From: RUG14186 sp964644555
GTDB lineage: Bacteria; Bacillota; Clostridia; Eubacteriales; Anaerofustaceae
DNA length: 10,752 bases
NCBI GenBank assembly: GCA_964644555.1
Contig: CAZXWI010000053.1
Location: 1 to 10,752 of the forward strand
Reading direction: 5' to 3'
Both the position numbers and the translations under genes were made by a program. A model generated the notes under the pieces. It did not search any database. It had not been told where the DNA came from and worked only from the letters and a program-made list of their open reading frames with translations. This document shows positions 1 to 7,195 of the stretch, piece by piece (positions within the stretch are counted from its first letter, which is position 1; every line of letters starts with the position of its first letter).

Positions 1-74
1 GCTCAGAAAGTGTTTTATCGGATTATTAATACTGTTAAACTAAATAATATTTATTAAAACTTAGGAGTTTGGAT

Positions 75-1988
75 TTGAAAAAGAGAGGGTTTGGAACACT
101 TATATTTTACGTTATAATTCTCATCGGTGCAATCATGTTTATGACAAGCGCCTCAGGGGAGAGCTTTTTCGGAGGAAGAGTTTCGGAGAGTATAACATAT
201 ACTGAATTTGTTCAATATTTGAACAATTCCAAATTCGATTCGGTGGAAGTATCTCTCGGTAAAAACAATACCGCATTCATAGAAGCCGAATTGAAAACAC
301 CGACATCAGAAGGTGTAGGTAGAGTGCTTTTGTATGCACCGTCGGAAAAAGTAACGACACTTCTTTCCGATTATACCGACTTAAACCCGGGTAGACTTCA
401 GGTTTCGTATGATGTTTTATCCGAAGAGGGTTGGTCAAATATTTTGATGACGGTAATGACTTTCGTTGTTATCGGATTCGTGATGTTCTTTCTTATAAGT
501 CAGCAAGGTTCGGGTGGCGGAAAGGTAATGAATTTCGGCAAGAATAAAGCCAAAATGTATACAGCTGCAGATAAAAAAGCAACTTTTGCAGATGTTGCAG
601 GCGCTGATGAAGAAAAAGAAGAACTTGCCGAGATCGTTGATTTTCTCAAAAGCCCTGAACGATATAAAAAGCTGGGTGCAAGAATCCCTAAAGGCGTTTT
701 GCTTGTAGGTTCACCGGGTACCGGTAAAACACTTCTTGCTCGAGCCACGGCAGGCGAAGCCGGAGTACCGTTTTTCACGATAAGCGGTTCGGACTTCGTT
801 GAAATGTTTGTCGGTGTGGGTGCTTCCCGTGTAAGAGATTTGTTTGACAGTGCAAAGAAAAATTCGCCGTGTATCATCTTTATTGATGAAATCGATGCTG
901 TAGGTCGTCAAAGAGGTGCAGGCCTCGGTGGCGGAAACGATGAAAGAGAACAAACATTAAACCAGCTTTTGGTTGAAATGGACGGATTTAACGAACATCA
1001 GGGCATTATCATCATAGCGGCAACAAACCGTGTTGATATTCTTGATCCTGCATTGTTAAGACCTGGGCGATTTGACAGACAGATAACTGTAAGAGTTCCT
1101 GATGTAAAGGGCAGAGAAGAAATTCTTAAAGTTCATGCCAAGAACAAACCGCTTAATTCAAGCGTAGATTTAAAAACTATTGCCAGAAGCACTTCCGGTA
1201 TGACTGGTGCCGATCTTGAAAATGTAATGAACGAAGCTGCTCTTATGGCTGCCAGAAACAAGGCAAAGAGCATTTCTATGGCAGATTTGGAAGAATCCAT
1301 TATGAGAGTTGCCATGGGACCAGCAAAGAAGAGTGCTCTTATTACCGAAACCGATAAGCGTATAACAGCATATCACGAAGTAGGTCATGCTATAGTAGGC
1401 ACATTGTGTGAAAAATGTGCTCCCGTAAGAGAAATTACCATAATTCCTCGTGGTCAGGCAGCAGGTTACACTTATTCGGTATCCGATAATGACGATCAGC
1501 ATAGATTCAAAGGTGCTATAATTGATGATATCACAATGTCGCTTGGCGGAAGAGCCGCAGAAGAAGTCATTTTGGAAGATATCACAACAGGCGCTTATTC
1601 GGATATTATGCAGGTTACAAAATTGGCAAGAGCTATGGTTACAGAATTCGGTATGAGCGAAAAACTCGGCCCTATAAACTACGGAGAGGATTCGCAGGAT
1701 GTATTTATCGGTAAGGACCTTATGAAGAGCAAAGGCATAAGTAACGAATTGGCATCTGAAATCGATAACGAAGTAAGAAGTATTGTTGATGCTTGCTACA
1801 CAAAAGCCAAGAGAATAATTACCGAAAACAGGGATACTATCGAAAAAGTAGTAAAAGCTTTATATGAAAAAGAAACCTTAACAGGGGACGAATTCAGAGC
1901 AATCGTATTTGCAAAAGACGAAGAAGTTATTGATGAAGAAGCCCCGATAGGTGAAAATAATGATGTAAATACAGCCGAAGAAGAATAA
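75..1988 (+). CDS. ftsH: ATP-dependent zinc metalloprotease FtsH
   Basis: Membrane-anchored AAA+ protease that unfolds and degrades misassembled membrane proteins and short-lived regulators; it acts as a hexamer with its catalytic part in the cytoplasm. Residues here are counted from the TTG at 75 (637 aa). TM1 lies at about 9-24, an extracytoplasmic loop at 30-118 and TM2 at about 122-143. The AAA module shows Walker A GSPGTGKT (212-219; Ser replaces the commoner Pro), pore motif MFVG (244-247), Walker B FIDE (269-272) and a second region of homology ending RPGRFDR. The peptidase part has zinc motif HEVGH (434-438) and third ligand Asp510. Length is normal for the family, and the tail is acidic. 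The frame opens at TTG 69, but AGGAG (63-67) is only 1 nt from that codon and 7 nt from TTG 75, so I chose 75. No promoter is evident in the 74 bases upstream, so it may belong to an operon entering from the left. The next gene has its own promoter. The family call is very secure. Confidence 0.97.
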   Translation: MKKRGFGTLIFYVIILIGAIMFMTSASGESFFGGRVSESITYTEFVQYLNNSKFDSVEVSLGKNNTAFIEAELKTPTSEGVGRVLLYAPSEKVTTLLSDYTDLNPGRLQVSYDVLSEEGWSNILMTVMTFVVIGFVMFFLISQQGSGGGKVMNFGKNKAKMYTAADKKATFADVAGADEEKEELAEIVDFLKSPERYKKLGARIPKGVLLVGSPGTGKTLLARATAGEAGVPFFTISGSDFVEMFVGVGASRVRDLFDSAKKNSPCIIFIDEIDAVGRQRGAGLGGGNDEREQTLNQLLVEMDGFNEHQGIIIIAATNRVDILDPALLRPGRFDRQITVRVPDVKGREEILKVHAKNKPLNSSVDLKTIARSTSGMTGADLENVMNEAALMAARNKAKSISMADLEESIMRVAMGPAKKSALITETDKRITAYHEVGHAIVGTLCEKCAPVREITIIPRGQAAGYTYSVSDNDDQHRFKGAIIDDITMSLGGRAAEEVILEDITTGAYSDIMQVTKLARAMVTEFGMSEKLGPINYGEDSQDVFIGKDLMKSKGISNELASEIDNEVRSIVDACYTKAKRIITENRDTIEKVVKALYEKETLTGDEFRAIVFAKDEEVIDEEAPIGENNDVNTAEEE

Positions 1989-2016
1989 TTTTATATATTA
2001 TGACATAAACTCTTTG

Positions 2017-2044
2017 TTGAATTGTCAAATATATATGTTATAAT
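2017..2044 (+). promoter_or_regulatory. Promoter of the ytxH-like/DUF948 pair
   Basis: A -35 like TTGAAT (2017-2022) is followed after 16 nt by a perfect TATAAT (2039-2044). TG one base upstream (2036-2037) makes an extended -10. It lies between the ftsH stop and the next gene, about 40 nt before its start, so the two small genes can be transcribed independently of ftsH. Vegetative sigma factor type, inferred from the match to consensus. Confidence 0.6.
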
Positions 2045-2083
2045 ATTTAAGGCGAACTATAAATGAAACGGAGGTGTTTGTGA

Positions 2084-2413
2084 ATGAGTAAAAAAGGAAA
2101 TTTCGGTGCCGGATTGATTTTAGGTGTCGCTGCCGGATTTGCGGCAAAATACCTTGTTGATAATAAAGAAGAAGTTAAAGCTGTTGTATCCGAAAAAGTT
2201 CAACTCGTAAAAGACGGTGTAAATGATTTTGCCGGATATGCCAACGAAAAAATCAATACGGTAAGCGAAGAGGTTACCAAAGTTGCCGGTGAATATGTTG
2301 ATTTTGCCAAAGAACAGTTCAACGAAATCAAAGATACTCTTACATCTGAATTGATGTGGGATGAACCCGAAGATAACGAAGATTCCGCAATAGAATTAAA
2401 CATAGAAGAATAG
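2084..2413 (+). CDS. YtxH-like small membrane-associated protein
   Basis: A 109-residue protein of the YtxH (gas-vesicle-protein-like) type. These are widespread small Firmicutes proteins; Bacillus YtxH is stress-associated, but no biochemical activity is established as far as I know. After a basic start (MSKKGNFG), a Gly/Ala-rich hydrophobic segment at residues 8-25 probably anchors or inserts in the membrane. The rest (26-95) is a charged Lys/Glu/Val-rich helix with heptad-like spacing, and the C-terminus is acidic. A strong GGAGGTG (2070-2076) sits 7 nt before the ATG, and a TGA directly abuts the start. The DUF948-like gene follows 9 nt downstream, echoing the ytxG-ytxH pairing of Bacillus in the opposite order. 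A role at the membrane or envelope under stress is inference from the family only. Confidence 0.75.
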   Translation: MSKKGNFGAGLILGVAAGFAAKYLVDNKEEVKAVVSEKVQLVKDGVNDFAGYANEKINTVSEEVTKVAGEYVDFAKEQFNEIKDTLTSELMWDEPEDNEDSAIELNIEE

Positions 2414-2422
2414 TGGTGTGAT

Positions 2423-2857
2423 ATGCAAAGTTGGGAATATGTTGTAATTGCCATCGGAGTTGCCTTTGTGGTATTAGCGGTTTATTTGATTGTGGTATTG
2501 AAAAATGTAAATAATGCAGTTACCAAAGTCAATAATCTTTTAAATAGTAACTCCGAGAATATAAACATAATAATAACCAATGTCGAGGGCATAAGCGGCA
2601 GTGTGAACGATATATGCTCAAAGACCAAAGGTGTTGTTGAGCAAGTCGGCGATGCTGTTTCTTCATGTGTGCCTGCTAAAGGCTCAGTGGACAGTTCCGT
2701 CTTAAATGGGAATGATTCGGCGGATAATAAGTCTTTGAAGAGCATAATAGGTTTTGTCAGCTTTGCAATATCGGGCATTAAGCTTATCAGTCAGTTTAAA
2801 GAAAAAAACAGGACTAAACAATTACTAAAGGAACTTAAAAAACAAAATAAACGATAA
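2423..2857 (+). CDS. DUF948-like (YtxG-type) membrane protein
   Basis: 144 residues with one N-terminal transmembrane helix (about residues 6-27, very rich in Val/Ile/Ala). A Val/Asn/Ser-rich helical region follows (30-80), its hydrophobic positions spaced as in DUF948/methyl-accepting-like coiled coils. A Ser/Asp/Asn linker (about 85-105), a second moderately hydrophobic segment (about 106-121) and a strongly basic tail complete it. Topology is likely a single anchor with a long cytoplasmic or surface helix. It starts 9 nt after the ytxH-like stop with a weak Shine-Dalgarno (GTGGTG, 2413-2418), so translational coupling in one operon is likely. The pairing with a YtxH-like gene supports a YtxG-type assignment. 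Function is unknown. A divergent, unrelated single-pass protein is the alternative. Confidence 0.65.
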   Translation: MQSWEYVVIAIGVAFVVLAVYLIVVLKNVNNAVTKVNNLLNSNSENINIIITNVEGISGSVNDICSKTKGVVEQVGDAVSSCVPAKGSVDSSVLNGNDSADNKSLKSIIGFVSFAISGIKLISQFKEKNRTKQLLKELKKQNKR

Positions 2858-2860
2858 TGG

Positions 2861-2908
2861 AATGAGAATATGTTGCGTACATATGTTTTTGTGCGTGCTA
2901 TTCTCATT
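2861..2908 (+). terminator. Hairpin between the DUF948 gene and the EF-G-like gene
   Basis: A perfect 10-bp stem, AATGAGAATA (2861-2870) with TATTCTCATT (2899-2908), encloses a 28-nt loop and is followed by a short, interrupted T-rich stretch. It starts 4 nt after the stop codon of the upstream gene, which suits a terminator. The long loop and poor T-tract make it a weak one, so partial read-through into the EF-G-like gene is possible. It could instead be a leader hairpin. Confidence 0.45.
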
Positions 2909-2944
2909 TTGCTTATTTAATCAAAAAAACAGGAGGGTTTTTTC

Positions 2945-4939
2945 ATGAAAGTTTACAATTCAAAGGACATCAGAAACGTAGCTGTATTTGGCCATGGTGG
3001 ATGCGGTAAAACTATACTTGCGGAAGCTATGGCATACAAAACGAAGCTTATCGACCGTATGGGTAAGATAGAGGATAAGTCAACGATTTCAGACTACGAT
3101 GCAGAAGAGCAGTCAAGAGCATTTTCAATATCTGCAGCTCTTATTCCGTTGGAATACAAAAACACAAAAATAAACCTTTTGGACACACCGGGTTATTTTG
3201 ATTTTGTCGGCGAACAGCTTTGCGCATTAAGAGCCGCAGATGCAGCTATAATCGTTGTTGATGCACTTTCGGGCGTTGAAGTAGGGACCGAAAAAGCATG
3301 GGAACTTGTTCAGGAAGCAAATGTTCCGGCAATGTTCGTTGTTAACAGAGCAGATCGTGAAAATGTTGATTTTGCAAAAACATATGCATCAATTCAAGCT
3401 CTTGCAGGCACTAAAGCTGCAGCTTTGGTAGTTCCGGTTAATGCAGGTGTAGGATTCGATACGGTAGTTAGCGTTCTTTCAAACGATGCTATCGCAGAAG
3501 AATACAAAGAAGAGCTTATTGAAATTGCGGCTTCTGCCAGCGAAGAACTTATGGAAAAATACCTGGAGGGTGAAGAACTCACAGCCAAAGAAGTTAATGT
3601 GGGTATCAAACAGGCTGTCCTGGATACAGATTTGGTTCCTGTTGTTACAGTATCGGCACTCAAACAGGTAGGAATAGAAAACCTTCTTGACACTATAGTT
3701 GATATATTCCCATCACCTCTTGATGTTGAAAGAAATAAATGCGATGAAACTTTGCCTGCGGCAGCTTATGTATTCAAAACCATCGCAGACCCGTTTGTAG
3801 GTAAATTGTCGCTGTTTAAGGTTATCGGAGGCGAGATTGCAACAGGTATGGAACTCACCAACACAACCACATTGAGAAAAGAAAAAATCGGTCATGTTTA
3901 TACAATGGTCGGTAAAAAAACAGTCGAAGTTGAAAAATTAGCAACAGGTGATATAGGGGCATTCTCCAAACTTACCGATACAACAACGAACCATGTTCTT
4001 TCGGCTAACGGTGAATTTGCCGAAATAGAACTTATCAAGTTCCCGAAAGCCAATATTTCAATGGCTATTTCTCCGAAATCAAAAGGCGACGAAGACAAGA
4101 TGGGTTCGGGTGTTATGAGAATAAAAGAAGAAGACCCGACAATCGTATTCGAAAGAAATTCGGAAACAAATCAGAACCTTATTTCGGGTATGGGCGAAAT
4201 GCACATCGAGGTTGTTGCATCAAAACTCAAAGCTAAATACAATGTTGAAGTAGAACTTGATGTTCCTTTGATTGCATACAGAGAAACCATTAAGAAAAAG
4301 GCTGAAAATATCGAAGGTAAACATAAAAAACAATCAGGTGGAAGCGGTCAGTTCGGTGTTGTCGTTATTACATTTGAGCCTTCCTATAATCAGGATGAAC
4401 AGCTTGAGTTTGTAGATCAGGTAGTCGGCGGAACTGTACCTCGTCAATACATACCTGCTGTTGAAAAAGGTTTAAGACAGTGCGTTGCAGAAGGTGTTTT
4501 GGCAGGTTACCCCGTTGTAGGGCTTAAAGCAACTCTTCTTGACGGTAAATACCATCCGGTAGACTCCGATGAAATGTCGTTCATTACGGCAGCCAGAATA
4601 GCTTACAAAGAAGGGCTTCCCAAAGCAAATCCTGTTTTGTTAGAGCCTATTTATAAGGTTGCTATCACGGTTCCCGATCGCTACATGGGCGATATTATGG
4701 GGGATATGAGCAAAAAACGAGGCAGAGTTCTCGGAAGCGACAGTATAAAAGGCGGATACATGGTTATTAATGCAGAGGCTCCGTTCGGTGAAATGTTTAA
4801 ATACGCTACAGAACTTCGCTCCATGACTCAGGGCAGAGGTTCATTCGAAATGGAATTTGAACGCTATGAAGAAGTTCCCGCAGCCTTCAGCGATAAAATC
4901 ATAGCTGACGCTAAAGCAAGAAAAGAAGAAAAGAAATAA
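2945..4939 (+). CDS. EF-G-like translation factor GTPase (EF-G paralogue)
   Basis: 664 residues with the full five-domain EF-G architecture, shorter than canonical EF-G (about 690). It is a cytoplasmic, ribosome-associated GTPase. Domain G (about 1-260) has G1 GHGGCGKT (16-23), a switch I remnant RAFSI (58-62) where EF-G has RGITI, G3 DTPGYFDF (80-87) with Tyr84 instead of the catalytic-type His, and G4 NRAD (134-137) instead of NKxD. Domain II covers about 270-360 and domain III about 365-440. Domain IV keeps KQSGGSGQFG (462-471) and the tip YHPVDSDE with His537. Domain V ends with the EF-G-like ATELRSMTQGRGSFEMEF. These departures match the EF-G-2/FusA-like paralogue family rather than the essential fusA, which normally sits with rpsL-rpsG-tuf. 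A strong AGGAGGG (2931-2937) lies 7 nt before the ATG. The gene ends at a strong terminator and appears monocistronic. Its cellular role (translocation, rescue or stress) is not deducible from sequence. Confidence 0.9.
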   Translation: MKVYNSKDIRNVAVFGHGGCGKTILAEAMAYKTKLIDRMGKIEDKSTISDYDAEEQSRAFSISAALIPLEYKNTKINLLDTPGYFDFVGEQLCALRAADAAIIVVDALSGVEVGTEKAWELVQEANVPAMFVVNRADRENVDFAKTYASIQALAGTKAAALVVPVNAGVGFDTVVSVLSNDAIAEEYKEELIEIAASASEELMEKYLEGEELTAKEVNVGIKQAVLDTDLVPVVTVSALKQVGIENLLDTIVDIFPSPLDVERNKCDETLPAAAYVFKTIADPFVGKLSLFKVIGGEIATGMELTNTTTLRKEKIGHVYTMVGKKTVEVEKLATGDIGAFSKLTDTTTNHVLSANGEFAEIELIKFPKANISMAISPKSKGDEDKMGSGVMRIKEEDPTIVFERNSETNQNLISGMGEMHIEVVASKLKAKYNVEVELDVPLIAYRETIKKKAENIEGKHKKQSGGSGQFGVVVITFEPSYNQDEQLEFVDQVVGGTVPRQYIPAVEKGLRQCVAEGVLAGYPVVGLKATLLDGKYHPVDSDEMSFITAARIAYKEGLPKANPVLLEPIYKVAITVPDRYMGDIMGDMSKKRGRVLGSDSIKGGYMVINAEAPFGEMFKYATELRSMTQGRGSFEMEFERYEEVPAAFSDKIIADAKARKEEKK

Positions 4940-4951
4940 GTTAATTAAATT

Positions 4952-4986
4952 AAAAGCACTCATCGATAATTCGGTGAGTGCTTTTT
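4952..4986. terminator. Bidirectional intrinsic terminator between the EF-G-like gene and scpB
   Basis: AAAAGCACTCATCGA (4952-4966) pairs with TCGGTGAGTGCTTTT (4971-4985), with one T.G wobble and a TAAT loop. A T5 run follows on the plus strand and TTTTAATTT on the minus strand. It sits between convergent genes and so can end both. A second weak hairpin (AATAAGT/ACTTATT, 4998-5015) abuts the scpB stop. Confidence 0.9.
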
Positions 4987-5015
4987 AATCGGTTCAGAAT
5001 AAGTGTTTACTTATT

Positions 5016-5579
5016 TTATGCATTTTCGTATATTGATTGTTCTTCCAATTTAAGCTGGATACCCGAATTAAATTCTTCGAAATCGGGCATTTCTTCTAAC
5101 GAAGTAATATTCATAAGCTTTAAAAATTCTTCCGTAGTTTCATATCCCATGGGTTTGCCCGGAGCATCAAGCTTGCCCGATATTCTTACGAATCCTCTGT
5201 CGATAAGCAGATCAAGTGAGCTTGATGACTGAACTCCTCTTATATATTCGATGTCGGCTCTTGTAACTGGCTGTTTGTATGCGACTATCGAAAGAGTTTC
5301 CAATGCCGCCTGAGAAAGAAGTGCAGTGTTGGACGAATGAAGTATTCGCTTTATGTAGTCAAAGTAGTCGTTTCTGCTGACCATTTGATATTTATTGTCC
5401 ATTTGCATTATGCGTATTCCTCGGTTTTGAGAATCGTATTCACTTTGTAGTTCGTTTAATAATTTCTTTGCTTCCGTTTGAGTTACTTCTATAGCCTGAG
5501 CTATTGTATTTAAATTTACCGCTTCACCGGAAGCGAAGAGTATTGCTTCAATGGCGTATTTCAAATTTGTTTCTTCCAT
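5016..5579 (-). CDS. scpB: Segregation and condensation protein B (ScpB)
   Basis: 187-residue accessory subunit of the SMC-ScpAB condensin. A ScpB dimer of tandem winged-helix domains binds the kleisin ScpA and helps organise and segregate replicated chromosomes at the nucleoid. The start (MEETNLKYAIEAILFASGE) is the typical ScpB opening. The first winged-helix region spans about 5-80 and the second about 85-165, with the hallmark stretch around ALETLSIVAYKQPVTRADIE and the following IRGV-type segment near the middle. The C-terminal tail is short and acidic. Length is normal (about 170-200). It begins 2 nt after the scpA stop with an AGAAAGG ribosome binding site inside the end of scpA (8 nt spacing), so the two are translationally coupled. 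This is the last gene of the M50-scpA-scpB operon. Confidence 0.95.
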   Translation of the reverse strand: MEETNLKYAIEAILFASGEAVNLNTIAQAIEVTQTEAKKLLNELQSEYDSQNRGIRIMQMDNKYQMVSRNDYFDYIKRILHSSNTALLSQAALETLSIVAYKQPVTRADIEYIRGVQSSSSLDLLIDRGFVRISGKLDAPGKPMGYETTEEFLKLMNITSLEEMPDFEEFNSGIQLKLEEQSIYENA

Positions 5580-5581
5580 AT

Positions 5582-6295
5582 TCAGAGCCTTTCTATAATT
5601 ATATCGGAAAATTGCGAATCTTGATGAAGCACCACCACATTGCTTTTGAGCATTTCCAAAATTGCCAAAAATACCGCAACAACATAGCGTTTGCCTGATT
5701 TTGATTCAAATAATCCGAAGAAACTCAATTCTTTTTCTGTTTTAAGCCTTTGAGATAATTCTATCATCATATCTTCTACGGATACATCATCACGGTGTAT
5801 TACATAATCAAAGGTGTTATCTTCCAGTCGTATCTTTTGCTTTGCGAACACGGCTCGTATGGCTTTGGCAAGCATTTGCGCATTAATATCAATATTGGAA
5901 TAATCCTCTTTCATCTGAGGAAAATATTCGGGGTCTTTTTGTATTATTGTGTTGTAAGAATCCTCTTTGGATTTGAGGAAACCGCTGATTTGTTTATATA
6001 CTTTGTATTCCAACAACCTTGAAATAAGCTCTTCCCTCGGGTCGATCTCTTCCTGTGTTTCATCGACTTCCGGTGGAAGCATCATTTTTGATTTGATTTC
6101 GATAAGCTGCGCCGCAACGACTATGAATTCGCTTGCCAAATCAATATTTAACTCATTTGCCTCGTAAATGTATTGCATATATTGTTGTGTGATTTCGGCT
6201 ATCGGAATATCGTATATATCTATTTCATTTTTGCTCAAAAGGCTCAACAGTAAGTCCAGAGGCCCTTCAAATGTTTCAAAAGCGACTTTTTGCAT
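5582..6295 (-). CDS. scpA: Segregation and condensation protein A (ScpA, kleisin)
   Basis: 237-residue kleisin that bridges the SMC heads: its N-terminus binds the SMC neck, its centre wraps ScpB, and its C-terminal winged helix binds the opposite SMC cap. The opening FETFEGPLDLLLSLL (6-20) and the following IDIYDIPIAEITQQY are the signature of the N-terminal helical domain. A Glu-rich linker near 95-105 contains the PPEVDE-type segment. The C-terminal winged helix (about 165-237) ends in ILEMLKSN and IIIERL. Length is typical. Start ATG at 6295; the GGGAG at 6312-6308 is a rather long 12 nt away and overlaps the stop codon of the upstream M50 gene. The order scpA-scpB with rluB close by is classic Firmicutes synteny, although here rluB is divergent. 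Confidence 0.95.
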   Translation of the reverse strand: MQKVAFETFEGPLDLLLSLLSKNEIDIYDIPIAEITQQYMQYIYEANELNIDLASEFIVVAAQLIEIKSKMMLPPEVDETQEEIDPREELISRLLEYKVYKQISGFLKSKEDSYNTIIQKDPEYFPQMKEDYSNIDINAQMLAKAIRAVFAKQKIRLEDNTFDYVIHRDDVSVEDMMIELSQRLKTEKELSFFGLFESKSGKRYVVAVFLAILEMLKSNVVVLHQDSQFSDIIIERL

Positions 6296-6311
6296 TTAAA
6301 AGAATTTCTCC

Positions 6312-6920
6312 CTATGAGATGATAATATTACAAATAAAATTGATTACAGGGTCTATTATATTATCCAATGCACCCACGAAGTACAGTACGAATACCAATA
6401 AATAAAAATATTTTTGATATCGGTAGAACAGTTCTTCCCATTTTGACGGAAGAAGCGAAGCGAATATTTTCGAACCGTCAAGCGGAGGAAACGGCAGCAT
6501 ATTAAACACCGCATATCCTATGTTGAGCTGCATCATTATTACTAAAAATGAGACCACATAATAGATGAATACCGAGTAGTATGCATGATGTGAAATAAAC
6601 ACGGCAAGTCTGCCTGTGATTATTGCAAGCACAAGGTTTGTGGCAGGGCCTGCAATCCCGACAAGGAGCATTCCTTTTTTTCGATCCTCAAAATAATACG
6701 GATTTACGGGAACGGGCTTGGCATATCCGATTTTTAAAACGATAAGCATGATAAGCCCTATGGGGTCTATGTGCTTAATAGGATTAAGTGTAAGTCTGCC
6801 GCTTCCTTTGGCTGTGGGATCTCCGAGCTTGTATGCTGTGTAGCCGTGGGCGTATTCGTGCAATGTTATCGAAAAAAGCGATGCTGTTGCAATCATTAAA
6901 TAATAAATAATCTTTTCCAT
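6312..6920 (-). CDS. Site-2 protease family (M50) zinc metalloprotease, YwhC-like
   Basis: 202-residue polytopic membrane protein of the compact M50/site-2 protease family, which cleaves substrates within the membrane. The zinc motif HEYAH (21-25) lies in the first membrane helix. The conserved GRLTLNPIKHIDPIG follows (41-55), then the membrane segment with GIAGPATNL (88-96). The third zinc-ligand motif NMLPFPPLDG (140-149, Asp148) lies in a later helix. Five to six hydrophobic segments are visible. There is no PDZ domain, unlike RseP/RasP, so it belongs to the short YwhC-like group, whose substrates are mostly unknown. First gene of the operon with scpA and scpB; a modest AGG (6928-6926) precedes the ATG. 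Residues needed for activity appear intact. The neighbourhood gives no specific substrate. Confidence 0.92.
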   Translation of the reverse strand: MEKIIYYLMIATASLFSITLHEYAHGYTAYKLGDPTAKGSGRLTLNPIKHIDPIGLIMLIVLKIGYAKPVPVNPYYFEDRKKGMLLVGIAGPATNLVLAIITGRLAVFISHHAYYSVFIYYVVSFLVIMMQLNIGYAVFNMLPFPPLDGSKIFASLLPSKWEELFYRYQKYFYLLVFVLYFVGALDNIIDPVINFICNIIIS

Positions 6921-7042
6921 TTTTACCTGTATATTTCAGCTTTGCTCTTATATCGAATTGTTCTTAGTGTATGGGTAGTTAACACTTTTTAATGTAGGTG
7001 AAATTTACGATAAATAAGAGCATTTATATATTATTTACCGAT

Positions 7043-7071
7043 ATTATATCATTTCTTTTGCCATTGAACAA
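7043..7071 (-). promoter_or_regulatory. Promoter of the M50-scpA-scpB operon
   Basis: On the minus strand, TTGTTC (7071-7066) is followed after 17 nt by TATAAT (7048-7043). TG one base before the -10 makes it extended. This gives a 5' leader of roughly 115 nt before the M50 start. The -35 matches consensus in only three positions, so the extended -10 carries most of the call. Confidence 0.55.
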
Positions 7072-7130
7072 AAGGATATTTTATAAGTATATCATTAAAT
7101 GGAAATCTAATGAAAAAACTTTACATTAAT

Positions 7131-7160
7131 TTATCGGAAATTACTTAATAATTGTATAAT
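7131..7160 (+). promoter_or_regulatory. Putative promoter of the rluB-type gene
   Basis: A perfect -10 TATAAT (7155-7160) lies 35 nt before the rluB start, with a poor -35 (TTATCG, 7131-7136, 18 nt spacing). It is the best plus-strand candidate in the divergent intergenic region 6921-7195. That region otherwise shows only AT-rich sequence and the opposing promoter. Confidence 0.45.
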
Positions 7161-7195
7161 TTTTGGTATTATATTCTACATGGACGGTATGAATA

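Noticed and set aside
1..68. Possible 3' end of an upstream gene such as hpt, a common ftsH neighbour.
   Set aside because: All three plus frames stop within 57 bases, and none of the short tails resembles the C-terminus of hypoxanthine phosphoribosyltransferase or TilS.
500..953. Antisense open frames of 80-125 codons inside ftsH.
   Set aside because: They mirror strongly conserved FtsH codons, have no ribosome binding site and no recognisable domain.
2063..2083. Six-codon upstream ORF (MKRRCL) ending directly at the ytxH-like ATG.
   Set aside because: It contains the Shine-Dalgarno of the real gene, and its own ATG is only about 12 nt from the predicted transcript start, with no ribosome binding site.
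5795..6167. Plus-strand frames inside scpA.
   Set aside because: Shadows of a well-conserved kleisin gene, with no ribosome binding site or family features.
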